Below, in pieces: positions 1-6,205 of a DNA stretch of 7,930 bases (the stretch's first letter is position 1; each line of letters starts with the position of its first letter). The notes under the pieces are model-generated. The model was not told where the DNA came from and did no database searches. It was given only the letters and a program-made list of their open reading frames with translations. This stretch comes from Proteiniphilum sp. (GTDB lineage: Bacteria > Bacteroidota > Bacteroidia > Bacteroidales > Dysgonomonadaceae). The translations under genes were made by a program, and so were the position numbers. The stretch spans positions 1 through 7,930 of the forward strand of contig JAAYFB010000259.1 in the NCBI GenBank assembly GCA_012728465.1, given 5' to 3'.

Positions 1-1
1 A

Positions 2-745
2 TACTTATCGCAAGTAGAGGGTTGGATAAGTTGCATTGCAGATATTGATGCACTCGTTAGCTTTGGCACATATGCGTTTAACAATCCCGACAATGTGTTG
101 GCAGAAGTGTTGGATGACGATGCTGAAAATGTAATTGAAGCTATTGATTTTTATCATCCATTCCTATCGCATACTGCTGCTGTGGCAAATAGCTTCACAC
201 TCAAAAAAGGAAATACAGCGATAGTTACGGGAGCAAACATGGCAGGCAAAAGCACATTCTTGCGAACTGTGGGTGTAACATACGTGTTGGCAAATAATGG
301 AGTGCCTGTGTGTGCTGAGTTCTTTAAGTTTACTCCAATAACACTATTCTCTAGCATGCGAACAACGGATGATTTGTCTAAGGACATTTCTTACTTTAAT
401 GCCGAGCTTATACGATTAGAACAACTAATAGAACACGTAAAGAGTAACGATTTCACTCTTATTATTCTTGACGAGATATTGAAGGGAACAAATTCCATAG
501 ATAAGCTAAAGGGTTCTATCATGTTTTTGGAAGAGATCTCTAAATATAACATATCTGCAGTAGTGGCCACACACGATTTGGAGTTGGCTAAGCTAGAAGA
601 AAAGGAAAACTCTACATACATCAATTATTGTTTCGAAATAGAGCTATCGGAAGAAATAAAATACTCCTACAAAATAGAGAATGGTGTAGCCAAAAATCTT
701 AATGCGTCATTTCTACTATCCAACATACTAAAGAAAATACAATAG
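2..745 (+). CDS. MutS-family ATPase (MutS domain V), partial, 5' end outside window
   Basis: This is the C-terminal end of a MutS-related DNA-binding ATPase; 247 residues are visible. The frame is open from base 2, so the GTG at 95 is an internal codon and not the start. Visible motifs are Walker A GANMAGKST at 230-256, the SSMRTTDDL/ISYFNAEL signature region at about 350-410, Walker B LIILDEILKGTNS at about 458-496, and the TH of the switch region (ATHDLE) at about 566-583. The GANMAGKS and LDEILKGTNS wording is typical of the roughly 600-residue MutS-like proteins of Bacteroidota. These lack the mismatch-recognition domain of true MutS and often have membrane segments near the N-terminus. 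Those parts are not visible here, so I assign the family but not a role in mismatch repair. The next gene follows after 32 bases and could be co-transcribed. Confidence 0.9.
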   Translation, partial: YLSQVEGWISCIADIDALVSFGTYAFNNPDNVLAEVLDDDAENVIEAIDFYHPFLSHTAAVANSFTLKKGNTAIVTGANMAGKSTFLRTVGVTYVLANNGVPVCAEFFKFTPITLFSSMRTTDDLSKDISYFNAELIRLEQLIEHVKSNDFTLIILDEILKGTNSIDKLKGSIMFLEEISKYNISAVVATHDLELAKLEEKENSTYINYCFEIELSEEIKYSYKIENGVAKNLNASFLLSNILKKIQ

Positions 746-777
746 ATACCACAAACAATTATATAAAACCACACAGC

Positions 778-1248
778 ATGAAGCAAATCAGACACATACT
801 ACTCACAACTCTGATTATCATCACTTACACATCCATTGCTAAGGCACAAAGCATTAACGATGAGTTTAAGATGAAGCTAAGAGAATCGCTAATTGCTCCA
901 CCCGAGATGCCTCCTGCATTGAACAGCAAGGTGCCCAAAATAGAACTCCAGCAAGAGAAGGCAGTACTAAAGGTTTCGCCAACCACAAAGCTGCCAACCA
1001 AGTTCGATAGAATCATTATTAACCCGATGCCAGAAATTAAACTAAATTTGAATGTTACAAACTCAACCCCCTTCAATGTACGTCCTACTGGCTCAACAGA
1101 GTATGTGTTTGATAGAGGAAAAATGCAAATTAGATCTAATGCTGGTCAGGCAGTGGTGCCTAGTGGAATGAATTTTGGTTCGTCAGATAAGAATGAAAAA
1201 CAACAGCAAAGAGTTCGCCAACTGATGAAAGCATATCGAAACGACTAA
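778..1248 (+). CDS. Small exported protein of unknown function (156 aa)
   Basis: I do not recognise a family. Residues 1-23 form a clear Sec signal peptide: basic KQIRH start, hydrophobic LLTTLIIITYTSIA core, and an AKA|Q cleavage site in the style common in Bacteroidota. The mature part of about 133 residues is hydrophilic, with a Pro-rich stretch at about 40-54 (APPEMPPALNSKVP), a central segment rich in beta-type residues (IIINPMPEIKLNLNVTNS) and a basic, Gln-rich tail ending QQQRVRQLMKAYRND. There is no lipobox cysteine and no further membrane segment, so it is probably periplasmic or surface-associated. The ATG start is fixed by the signal peptide. It follows the MutS-like gene by 32 bases, with no terminator visible between them. 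A 150-base gap with promoter candidates separates it from the MurNAc operon. Confidence 0.8.
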   Translation: MKQIRHILLTTLIIITYTSIAKAQSINDEFKMKLRESLIAPPEMPPALNSKVPKIELQQEKAVLKVSPTTKLPTKFDRIIINPMPEIKLNLNVTNSTPFNVRPTGSTEYVFDRGKMQIRSNAGQAVVPSGMNFGSSDKNEKQQQRVRQLMKAYRND

Positions 1249-1297
1249 TGAAGCTTTTAAATAATTCCTCTACAGTATATTTTTAAAAAGAAATATG

Positions 1298-1305
1298 TAT
1301 ATTTG
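1298..1305 (+). promoter_or_regulatory. Bacteroidota -7 box (TATATTTG), alternative promoter for the MurNAc operon
   Basis: TATATTTG matches the TAnnTTTG -7 element exactly. No TTTG-like -33 element sits 19-21 bases upstream, so the match is one-sided. If used, transcription would begin near 1311 and leave a leader of about 88 bases. The candidate at 1333-1364 has both elements and is preferred. Confidence 0.35.
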
Positions 1306-1332
1306 TAATCAAACAGTAAATTGGGGAGCAGT

Positions 1333-1364
1333 ATTGTGACAACCACTCAAATGACCTAAGTTTA
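1333..1364 (+). promoter_or_regulatory. Candidate bipartite promoter of the MurNAc salvage operon
   Basis: ATTG at 1333-1336 (consensus TTTG) lies 20 bases upstream of TAAGTTTA at 1357-1364 (consensus TAnnTTTG, one mismatch). The spacing fits the Bacteroides sigma factor, and the start site would fall near 1371, giving a leader of about 28 bases before the ATG at 1399. The surrounding gap 1249-1398 shows no ORF and no convincing terminator hairpin. Each element has one mismatch, so this is moderate evidence only. Confidence 0.4.
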
Positions 1365-1398
1365 TCTAGTTTAAAACAAATTTACACACATATATTAT

Positions 1399-2565
1399 AT
1401 GAACACAACAAAACAGAGTAGCCGCCTCCTATCGCTTGATATATTGCGAGGTATCACCATTGCAGGCATGATAATGGTAAACAATTCTGGCTCGTGGAGC
1501 CACACTTATGCACCCCTTAAGCACGCATCGTGGAACGGATTAACGCCTACCGATTTAGTATTCCCATTTTTCATGTTCATCATGGGAGTATCCACTTTTA
1601 TGTCACTTCGCAAGTACGATTTTAAGCTTACTAAAGTTAGTTTTGGCAAAGTGGCCTATCGAACTTTTATGATATTTGTTATTGGTCTTGCGTTAGCATG
1701 GTTTGGCATGCTATGTGGGGGGCTGTCACGAGGTGAAGGTTTTATTGTAGCCGCCACAAGTCACTTTGATACTATTAGAATAATGGGCGTGTTGCAACGT
1801 TTAGCATTGTCCTATGGTTTTGCGGCACTTATTGCATTGGTAGTTAAGTCTAAGAATATAGTGTGGGCTATTGTTAGCATACTAGTTACCTACAGTTTGA
1901 TGCTGTTGTTGGGTGATGGGTTCGAAAGATCTGAGAGCAATATCATATCCATTGTAGATAGAGCCATACTTGGCGTAGCACATATGTATCGAGACTATGA
2001 TGTGGCGGGCAATAGAATTAGCTTCGATCCCGAAGGATTGTTGAGCACCCTACCGTCTGTAGCTCATGTCCTAATTGGCTTTTTGTTCGGCAAGATGATT
2101 GTTAGCACTAAGGACAATCACAAGCGTGTGGAGAAGATGCTAATATGGGGAACCATTCTTGCATTTGCTGGTCTTCTTCTTCAATATGGATTACCAATAA
2201 ATAAAAAGGTATGGAGCACCACATTTGTGCTCGTTACTACTGGCTTTGCTGCACAGTTGTTAGCTCTTCTTATTTGGATAATTGACATTAATAAGAAGGA
2301 GAAATGGAGTAGATTCTTCCACGCATTTGGTATCAATCCATTATTTATATATGTGCTTGCAGGAATGCTTGCTAGCATAGTATCAAATGTGAAAGTGACG
2401 CAAGGTGGTGAATTGATATCGGTGAAAGAATACATCTACGCAGTAATGATACAGCCATGGGCCGGAAATTACTTTGGCTCGCTGTTGTATGCATTACTAT
2501 TTGTAACTGTTTGTTGGTTATTTGGCTACATACTTTACAAAAAGAAGATTTACATTAAGATTTAA
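1399..2565 (+). CDS. DUF5009/HGSNAT-like membrane protein, putative MurNAc transporter (MurT-like)
   Basis: This 388-residue polytopic inner-membrane protein has about ten hydrophobic segments. It belongs to the DUF5009 family related to human heparan-alpha-glucosaminide N-acetyltransferase (HGSNAT, bacterial NagX). Family marks are SLDILRGITIAGM at 12-24, KHASWNGLTPTDLVFPFF at 41-58, DPEGLLSTL near 210, NPLFIYV near 315, and the basic tail YILYKKKIYIKI. His42 in KHASWNGL aligns with the histidine I recall as the acetyl-accepting active-site residue of HGSNAT. In Tannerella forsythia a membrane protein at this place in a murT-murK-murQ cluster is the reported MurNAc importer. Here the kinase follows after 17 bases and murQ comes next, so import of MurNAc is the likeliest role. 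An acetyltransferase, alone or coupled to import, remains possible. The ATG at 1399 is the first in frame and leaves a normal short N-terminus. Confidence 0.85.
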   Translation: MNTTKQSSRLLSLDILRGITIAGMIMVNNSGSWSHTYAPLKHASWNGLTPTDLVFPFFMFIMGVSTFMSLRKYDFKLTKVSFGKVAYRTFMIFVIGLALAWFGMLCGGLSRGEGFIVAATSHFDTIRIMGVLQRLALSYGFAALIALVVKSKNIVWAIVSILVTYSLMLLLGDGFERSESNIISIVDRAILGVAHMYRDYDVAGNRISFDPEGLLSTLPSVAHVLIGFLFGKMIVSTKDNHKRVEKMLIWGTILAFAGLLLQYGLPINKKVWSTTFVLVTTGFAAQLLALLIWIIDINKKEKWSRFFHAFGINPLFIYVLAGMLASIVSNVKVTQGGELISVKEYIYAVMIQPWAGNYFGSLLYALLFVTVCWLFGYILYKKKIYIKI

Positions 2566-2582
2566 GAATACAAACAATTAGT

Positions 2583-3431
2583 ATGAGCAATATACTAATA
2601 GCCGATAGTGGAGCCACTAGTAGCAGCTGGTGCTTGATTAATGGTGGCATAGTAATCACCAGTTTTATTACCAATGGCATCAGCCCTATTTATCAATCTG
2701 TGGACGAAATATCCATTGAGATTGAAAGGGTTGTTTATCCCCATTTATCAAATATTGATATTAATATTGATGCCATTCGATTTTATTGTGCTGGCTGTAT
2801 TCCCGAGAATATTGATGGGGTTAAGAAAGCTATCTATAACTCATTCAATATTGATGATATTGAGGTGAATAGCGATTTGGTAGCTGTGGCACATGCACTT
2901 TGTGGAAGCAGTAGTGGCATAGCTTGCATAATGGGTACAGGTAGCAACTCGTGTGAGTGGGATGGCACAAAGATTGTAAAACATGTGCCTCCACTAGGTT
3001 TCATTCTTGGCGATGAAGGTAGTGGAGCCTCATTGGGTAAGATGCTTGTGGGTGATATTCTAAAGAACCAGTTACCAGATACTGTCAAAGATAAGTTTTT
3101 AACGCAATACAAGCTGACGCAAGCTGATATATTAAGAAAGGTATATCGTGAGCCATTTCCTAGTCGTTTTCTATCTAGCTTGTCTCCATTTATTTTACAA
3201 AACATTGATGAACCATCAGTTCGTAACATTGCAGAACGTGGATTTAACAACTTCTTCGAACGAAATGTGATGCAGTACAACTATCAAGACAATAATGTAA
3301 ATATTATTGGTTCCGTTGGTTGGCATTATTCCGAAATTATCAAACAAATAGCCTCCCAAAAGGGTATCACTATTGGCAAGATAGAGCAATCTCCAATGGA
3401 TGGGTTGGTTAAATACTATAAACATGCGTAA
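2583..3431 (+). CDS. murK: BadF/BadG/BcrA/BcrD-type sugar kinase, probable MurNAc/GlcNAc kinase (MurK-like)
   Basis: This 282-residue cytoplasmic kinase has the ASKHA (actin-like) fold. Phosphate-1 motif DSGATSS lies at 8-14, a likely catalytic Asp98 in NSDLVAVAHA, phosphate-2 motif GTGSNS at 118-123, the family loop LGFILGDEGSGASLGK at 138-153, and the adenosine motif GSVGWHYS at 243-250. The family includes N-acetylglucosamine kinases and the MurNAc kinases of Clostridium and Tannerella, which transfer phosphate from ATP to the sugar 6-hydroxyl. Its place between a MurT-like importer and murQ (stop 9 bases before murQ) makes MurNAc 6-phosphate the expected product. Some MurK enzymes also accept GlcNAc, and sequence alone cannot separate these. 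The length is normal for the Bacteroidota form and all nucleotide motifs are intact. Confidence 0.85.
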   Translation: MSNILIADSGATSSSWCLINGGIVITSFITNGISPIYQSVDEISIEIERVVYPHLSNIDINIDAIRFYCAGCIPENIDGVKKAIYNSFNIDDIEVNSDLVAVAHALCGSSSGIACIMGTGSNSCEWDGTKIVKHVPPLGFILGDEGSGASLGKMLVGDILKNQLPDTVKDKFLTQYKLTQADILRKVYREPFPSRFLSSLSPFILQNIDEPSVRNIAERGFNNFFERNVMQYNYQDNNVNIIGSVGWHYSEIIKQIASQKGITIGKIEQSPMDGLVKYYKHA

Positions 3432-3440
3432 TATCTTAAT

Positions 3441-4259
3441 ATGGATTTCAATAAAATAACAGAACAGTCGTCCAACTATTCAGATTTGGAAAAGAAATCG
3501 ATTAATGACTTGTTGACTGAAATAAATTATGAAGATCAACAAGTAGCTTTGGCAGTTCAAAAGACTATTCCTGAAATTGAACATCTAGTTACAGCCATCG
3601 TGGAGCGAATGAAAAAGGGAGGACGACTATTTTATGTTGGAGCAGGAACAAGTGGTAGGCTTGGAGTACTCGATGCTTCCGAAATACCCCCCACATATGG
3701 TGTGCCCCCTACATATGTTATTGGACTAATTGCTGGTGGCGAGCATGCACTTCGCAATCCTGTGGAGGATGCCGAAGATGATGAACACAAAGCTTGGCAA
3801 GAGCTACAAGAACATGACATTAATCAACATGATGTTGTGATAGGAATTGCTGCATCGGGCACCACTCCCTATGTCATTGGTGCACTTCGTAACGCTAAAC
3901 AAAATGGGATACTTACTGCTGCTATCTCATGCAATCCCAACTCACCCATATCGGCCGAGGCCGACATAAGAATAGAAGCTATCGTAGGTCCCGAATATGT
4001 AACTGGTAGCACACGTATGAAATCGGGAACAGCTCAAAAGATGATTCTCAATATGATTACCACTGCCACAATGATTAAGCTTGGAAGAGTAAAAGGCAAC
4101 AGGATGGTAAATATGCAGCTAACTAATAAAAAACTTATCGATAGAGGCGCTCGCATGATTATGGAAGAGCTTGACTTGCCATACAATCAGGCAAAAAACA
4201 TATTACTTTTGCATGGAGGAGTGAGGGAAGCAGTTGAGAGTTATAAAAACAATCATTAA
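3441..4259 (+). CDS. murQ: N-acetylmuramic acid 6-phosphate etherase (MurQ)
   Basis: MurQ cleaves the lactyl ether of MurNAc 6-phosphate to give GlcNAc 6-phosphate and D-lactate in the cytoplasm. This is the committed step of MurNAc salvage. The 272-residue protein shows the family N-terminus (TEQSSNYSDLEKKSINDLL, 7-25), the SIS sugar-phosphate-binding core GRLFYVGAGTSGRLGVLDASE (61-81), the acidic segment VEDAEDD (108-114), IAASGTTPYV (136-145) and the signature GPEYVTGSTRMKSG (183-196). Glu81 in DASE and a glutamate in the 109-112 region correspond to the two catalytic glutamates known in E. coli MurQ. A C-terminal helical segment (AKNILLLHGGVREAVE) is present, and the end is somewhat shorter than in E. 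coli. It lies 9 bases after the kinase and 19 bases before the next gene, so it is co-transcribed. There is no Shine-Dalgarno site, as usual here. Confidence 0.97.
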   Translation: MDFNKITEQSSNYSDLEKKSINDLLTEINYEDQQVALAVQKTIPEIEHLVTAIVERMKKGGRLFYVGAGTSGRLGVLDASEIPPTYGVPPTYVIGLIAGGEHALRNPVEDAEDDEHKAWQELQEHDINQHDVVIGIAASGTTPYVIGALRNAKQNGILTAAISCNPNSPISAEADIRIEAIVGPEYVTGSTRMKSGTAQKMILNMITTATMIKLGRVKGNRMVNMQLTNKKLIDRGARMIMEELDLPYNQAKNILLLHGGVREAVESYKNNH

Positions 4260-4278
4260 TAAAATAAATAACAATATA

Positions 4279-4620
4279 ATGGCAATCATCATTAAGACAA
4301 ACAACCCTAGTAAGCTACTAGACATCATATATGAAGGAATTGAAAAATACAATTTGGGTAAATGGACAATAGCAACTGATGGGCGCATCACCCCATCTTC
4401 ATTGTTATGGAAAAATGAGGCTTTCTTAAAGCCACAAATATGGGTGGAAGAGAGTGAGCTTCGCTTTGGATTAATAAAGCGAAAAGACCGTAAGAACGTT
4501 ACCTCCAAACTTTATACTCATTTTCATATGAAGCTTATTGAGATGCTCCTCTCCAATCTAGATTCACATTTCGAATCGGTTACTGCTACATCTATGAAAA
4601 CAGACCCTGATGATTTTTAA
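4279..4620 (+). CDS. Hypothetical cytoplasmic protein in the MurNAc operon (113 aa)
   Basis: I do not recognise this protein. It has no signal peptide or membrane segment and reads as a small alpha/beta protein. It starts MAIIIKTNNPSKLLDIIYEG, continues with a W-T-I-A-T-D-G segment at about 31-37, an aromatic stretch LKPQIWVEESELRFGLIKRKDR at about 50-71, a helical middle (YTHFHMKLIEMLLSNL) and an acidic end DPDDF. I chose the ATG at 4279, 19 bases after murQ, because the longer frame from TTG at 4234 overlaps murQ and adds a low-complexity Asn/Ile/Lys extension. The stop is 12 bases before the esterase, so it sits inside the operon. Its position suggests a part in sugar or peptidoglycan salvage, but no residue pattern points to an activity. 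Confidence 0.75.
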   Translation: MAIIIKTNNPSKLLDIIYEGIEKYNLGKWTIATDGRITPSSLLWKNEAFLKPQIWVEESELRFGLIKRKDRKNVTSKLYTHFHMKLIEMLLSNLDSHFESVTATSMKTDPDDF

Positions 4621-4632
4621 ACAATTATAATT

Positions 4633-5448
4633 ATGAAGAATTTATTAATAACTGCTATTTTATCTGCTGTTTTCTTTGTTGCTTCTGCACAAAATGATAA
4701 TGATTATATAACCAAACGTGATATTAAATATTATTCTGAAGATATAAATAATAGCGATGAATATATAAACGAGCGCTGTAATTTAGATATCTATTATCCA
4801 AAAAAAGGTAAGGACTTTGCTACAATTGTGTGGTTTCATGGTGGTGGCTTGAGTGGTGGTAGTAAGGAGCTTCCAGAGGCATTAAAGAACAAAAACTTCT
4901 GCATCATTGGGGTAAATTATAGATTATCTCCACAGGTGCAGGAGCCAGCTTATATTCAAGATGCGGCGGCTGCAGTAGCTTGGGCATTTAATAATATTGA
5001 AAGCTTTGGTGGCAATAAAGAAAAAATATTTGTTGCGGGACATTCGGCAGGTGGGTATCTAGCAATGATGCTTGGGCTAGACAAGCAGTATTTACATGCT
5101 CACAATATAGATGCTAATAAAATAGCTGGATTGATTCCTTTTAGTGGACAAACAATAACTCATTTCTCTATACGTGACAGACAGGGTATAAAAGATACAC
5201 AACCAATTGTAGATGAGTATGCCCCACTCTATCATGTTCGTAAAGATGCGGCACCAATGCTACTAATTACTGGCGATAGAGAACATGAAATGCTTGGCAG
5301 ATATGAGGAGAATGCCTATTTGGAGAGAATGATGAAGTTAACTGGCAACCAAACAACAAAGCTACTTGAGCTTCAGGGTTATGGTCATGACATGACTTAT
5401 CCTGCATTTCCTCTTATGATTAATTTTATCAATTCTATTCTTAAATAG
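4633..5448 (+). CDS. Exported alpha/beta-hydrolase esterase (BD-FAE/acetylesterase type)
   Basis: This 271-residue serine esterase of the carbohydrate-esterase/Aes-like group is probably periplasmic. Residues 1-19 are a signal peptide (KNLLITAILSAVFFVASA|Q). The core shows the oxyanion-hole motif HGGG at 69-72 followed by LSGG, the GVNYRLSP strand at 93-100, the nucleophile elbow GHSAG at 136-140 (Ser138), the acid region TGDREHE at 213-219 (Asp215) and the His252 in GYGHDM. A complete Ser-Asp-His triad is therefore present. Family members remove acetyl or other acyl groups from sugars and small esters; the substrate cannot be read from sequence. It is the last gene of the MurNAc operon, 12 bases after its neighbour, which makes an O-acylated sugar or muropeptide a reasonable guess. 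Its stop lies 7 bases from the stop of the convergent gene. Confidence 0.88.
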   Translation: MKNLLITAILSAVFFVASAQNDNDYITKRDIKYYSEDINNSDEYINERCNLDIYYPKKGKDFATIVWFHGGGLSGGSKELPEALKNKNFCIIGVNYRLSPQVQEPAYIQDAAAAVAWAFNNIESFGGNKEKIFVAGHSAGGYLAMMLGLDKQYLHAHNIDANKIAGLIPFSGQTITHFSIRDRQGIKDTQPIVDEYAPLYHVRKDAAPMLLITGDREHEMLGRYEENAYLERMMKLTGNQTTKLLELQGYGHDMTYPAFPLMINFINSILK

Positions 5449-5455
5449 ATTTTAA

Positions 5456-6124
5456 TTAACCCTCAAACGACTTCCATAAGCTATCAACAGGTACGGGTGC
5501 TACAACATTAATTTTATTTTTTGACACTGGATGAATAAATGAAATGCTACGGGCATGCAACGATATCCCACCATCGGGGTTAGATCTGTCTGCTCCATAT
5601 TTCAAGTCACCTTTGATGGGGCTCCCAATCTTAGATAATTGTGACCTTATTTGATGATGACGACCAGTTTCTAAGTCTATCTCCAGCAAATAGTAGTTAT
5701 CTGACTTAGAAACTAGTTTATAATGGAGTATAGATTTTTTAGTCCCTTTCTTTTCAAAATCAAAAGCAGCAGACTTATTAGTTCTCTCATTCTTTACTAG
5801 ATAGTGCACGAGTGTATCTTCACTCTTTTTGGGCATGTTCTTCACTAAAGCCCAGTATGTTTTAGTCACTTCATCGTTTCTGAACATTTCATTCAATCGT
5901 GATAATGCTTTACTTGTCTTTGCAAACATTACGATACCACTTGTAGGCCTATCCAACCTGTGGGTAACTCCGCAGAAAACATTGCCAGGCTTATTGTATT
6001 TCTCTTTCAAATATTCTTTCACAATTTCCGAAAGTGGTTTGTCGCCTGTCTTGTCGCCTTGCACTATCTCACCAACCTCTTTGTTGACTATTATGATATG
6101 ATTGTCTTCGTATAGTACTGTCAT
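5456..6124 (-). CDS. RluA-family RNA pseudouridine synthase (short, no S4 domain)
   Basis: This enzyme isomerises uridine to pseudouridine in rRNA or tRNA. The 222-residue protein begins directly with the catalytic domain (TVLYEDNHIIIVNKEVGEIV) and lacks the N-terminal S4 RNA-binding domain of RluC/RluD. It therefore resembles the small RluA/TruC-like forms. Motif II HRLDRPTSGIVMFAKT at 55-70 carries the catalytic Asp58. TGRHHQIR at 153-160, KGDLKYGA at 171-178 and LHARSISFIHP at 189-199 complete the family pattern. The usual KPAG segment reads NKEVGEIV, an acceptable variant. The target uridine cannot be named from sequence. A terminator-like hairpin ends 14 bases before the ATG, so the gene is either weakly read through from fabG, driven from a promoter near 6198-6205, or regulated through that hairpin. 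Confidence 0.92.
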   Translation of the reverse strand: MTVLYEDNHIIIVNKEVGEIVQGDKTGDKPLSEIVKEYLKEKYNKPGNVFCGVTHRLDRPTSGIVMFAKTSKALSRLNEMFRNDEVTKTYWALVKNMPKKSEDTLVHYLVKNERTNKSAAFDFEKKGTKKSILHYKLVSKSDNYYLLEIDLETGRHHQIRSQLSKIGSPIKGDLKYGADRSNPDGGISLHARSISFIHPVSKNKINVVAPVPVDSLWKSFEG

Positions 6125-6128
6125 AATC

Positions 6129-6167
6129 TAAAAAAAGAAAAGGAGTGACGCAAATTGCCACCCCTTT
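6129..6167 (-). terminator. Rho-independent terminator after fabG, abutting the pseudouridine synthase start
   Basis: Read on the minus strand, the arm AAAGGGGTG (6167-6159) pairs with CACTCCTTT (6147-6139). There is one internal mismatch; GC/GC can pair inside the loop region. A run TTTTCTTTTTTTA follows at 6141-6129, the typical U-tract. It lies 36 bases after the fabG stop, so it fits as the end of the tetR-fabG transcript. The T-run ends only 5-6 bases before the next ATG at 6124, which also makes it a possible attenuator or leader structure. Confidence 0.7.
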
Positions 6168-6197
6168 ACGTTCATATTCTTTCTATAGAATTTATTT

Positions 6198-6205
6198 CAA
6201 ATCTA
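6198..6205 (-). promoter_or_regulatory. Possible -7 box overlapping the fabG stop codon
   Basis: On the minus strand TAGATTTG matches TAnnTTTG and includes the fabG stop codon TAG. No -33 element is visible 19-21 bases upstream. A start near 6191 would give a leader of about 67 bases through the hairpin at 6139-6167 into the pseudouridine synthase gene. Short AT-rich matches like this arise by chance, so confidence is low. Confidence 0.25.

Noticed and set aside
95..97. GTG at 95 as the start of the MutS-like gene
   Set aside because: The same frame stays open to base 2 with sensible protein sequence (Y-L-S-Q-V-E-G-W), so the gene begins before the window.
2834..3280. Long minus-strand frame (148 codons) inside the kinase gene
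   Set aside because: It is antisense to an intact kinase with all family motifs, and its translation resembles no protein; it is a shadow frame. The other antisense frames inside the genes of the window were dismissed for the same reason.
3685..3716. Near-repeat CCCCACATATG / CCCCTACATATG in murQ, giving PPTY twice
   Set aside because: The surrounding residues match the normal MurQ layout (DASE-x-PPTYG-x-P, then GLIAGG) without an insertion, so it is chance similarity and not a duplication.
4234..4278. TTG start at 4234 for the 113-residue protein
   Set aside because: It overlaps the end of murQ and adds a low-complexity Asn/Lys/Ile stretch; the ATG at 4279 fits operon spacing better.
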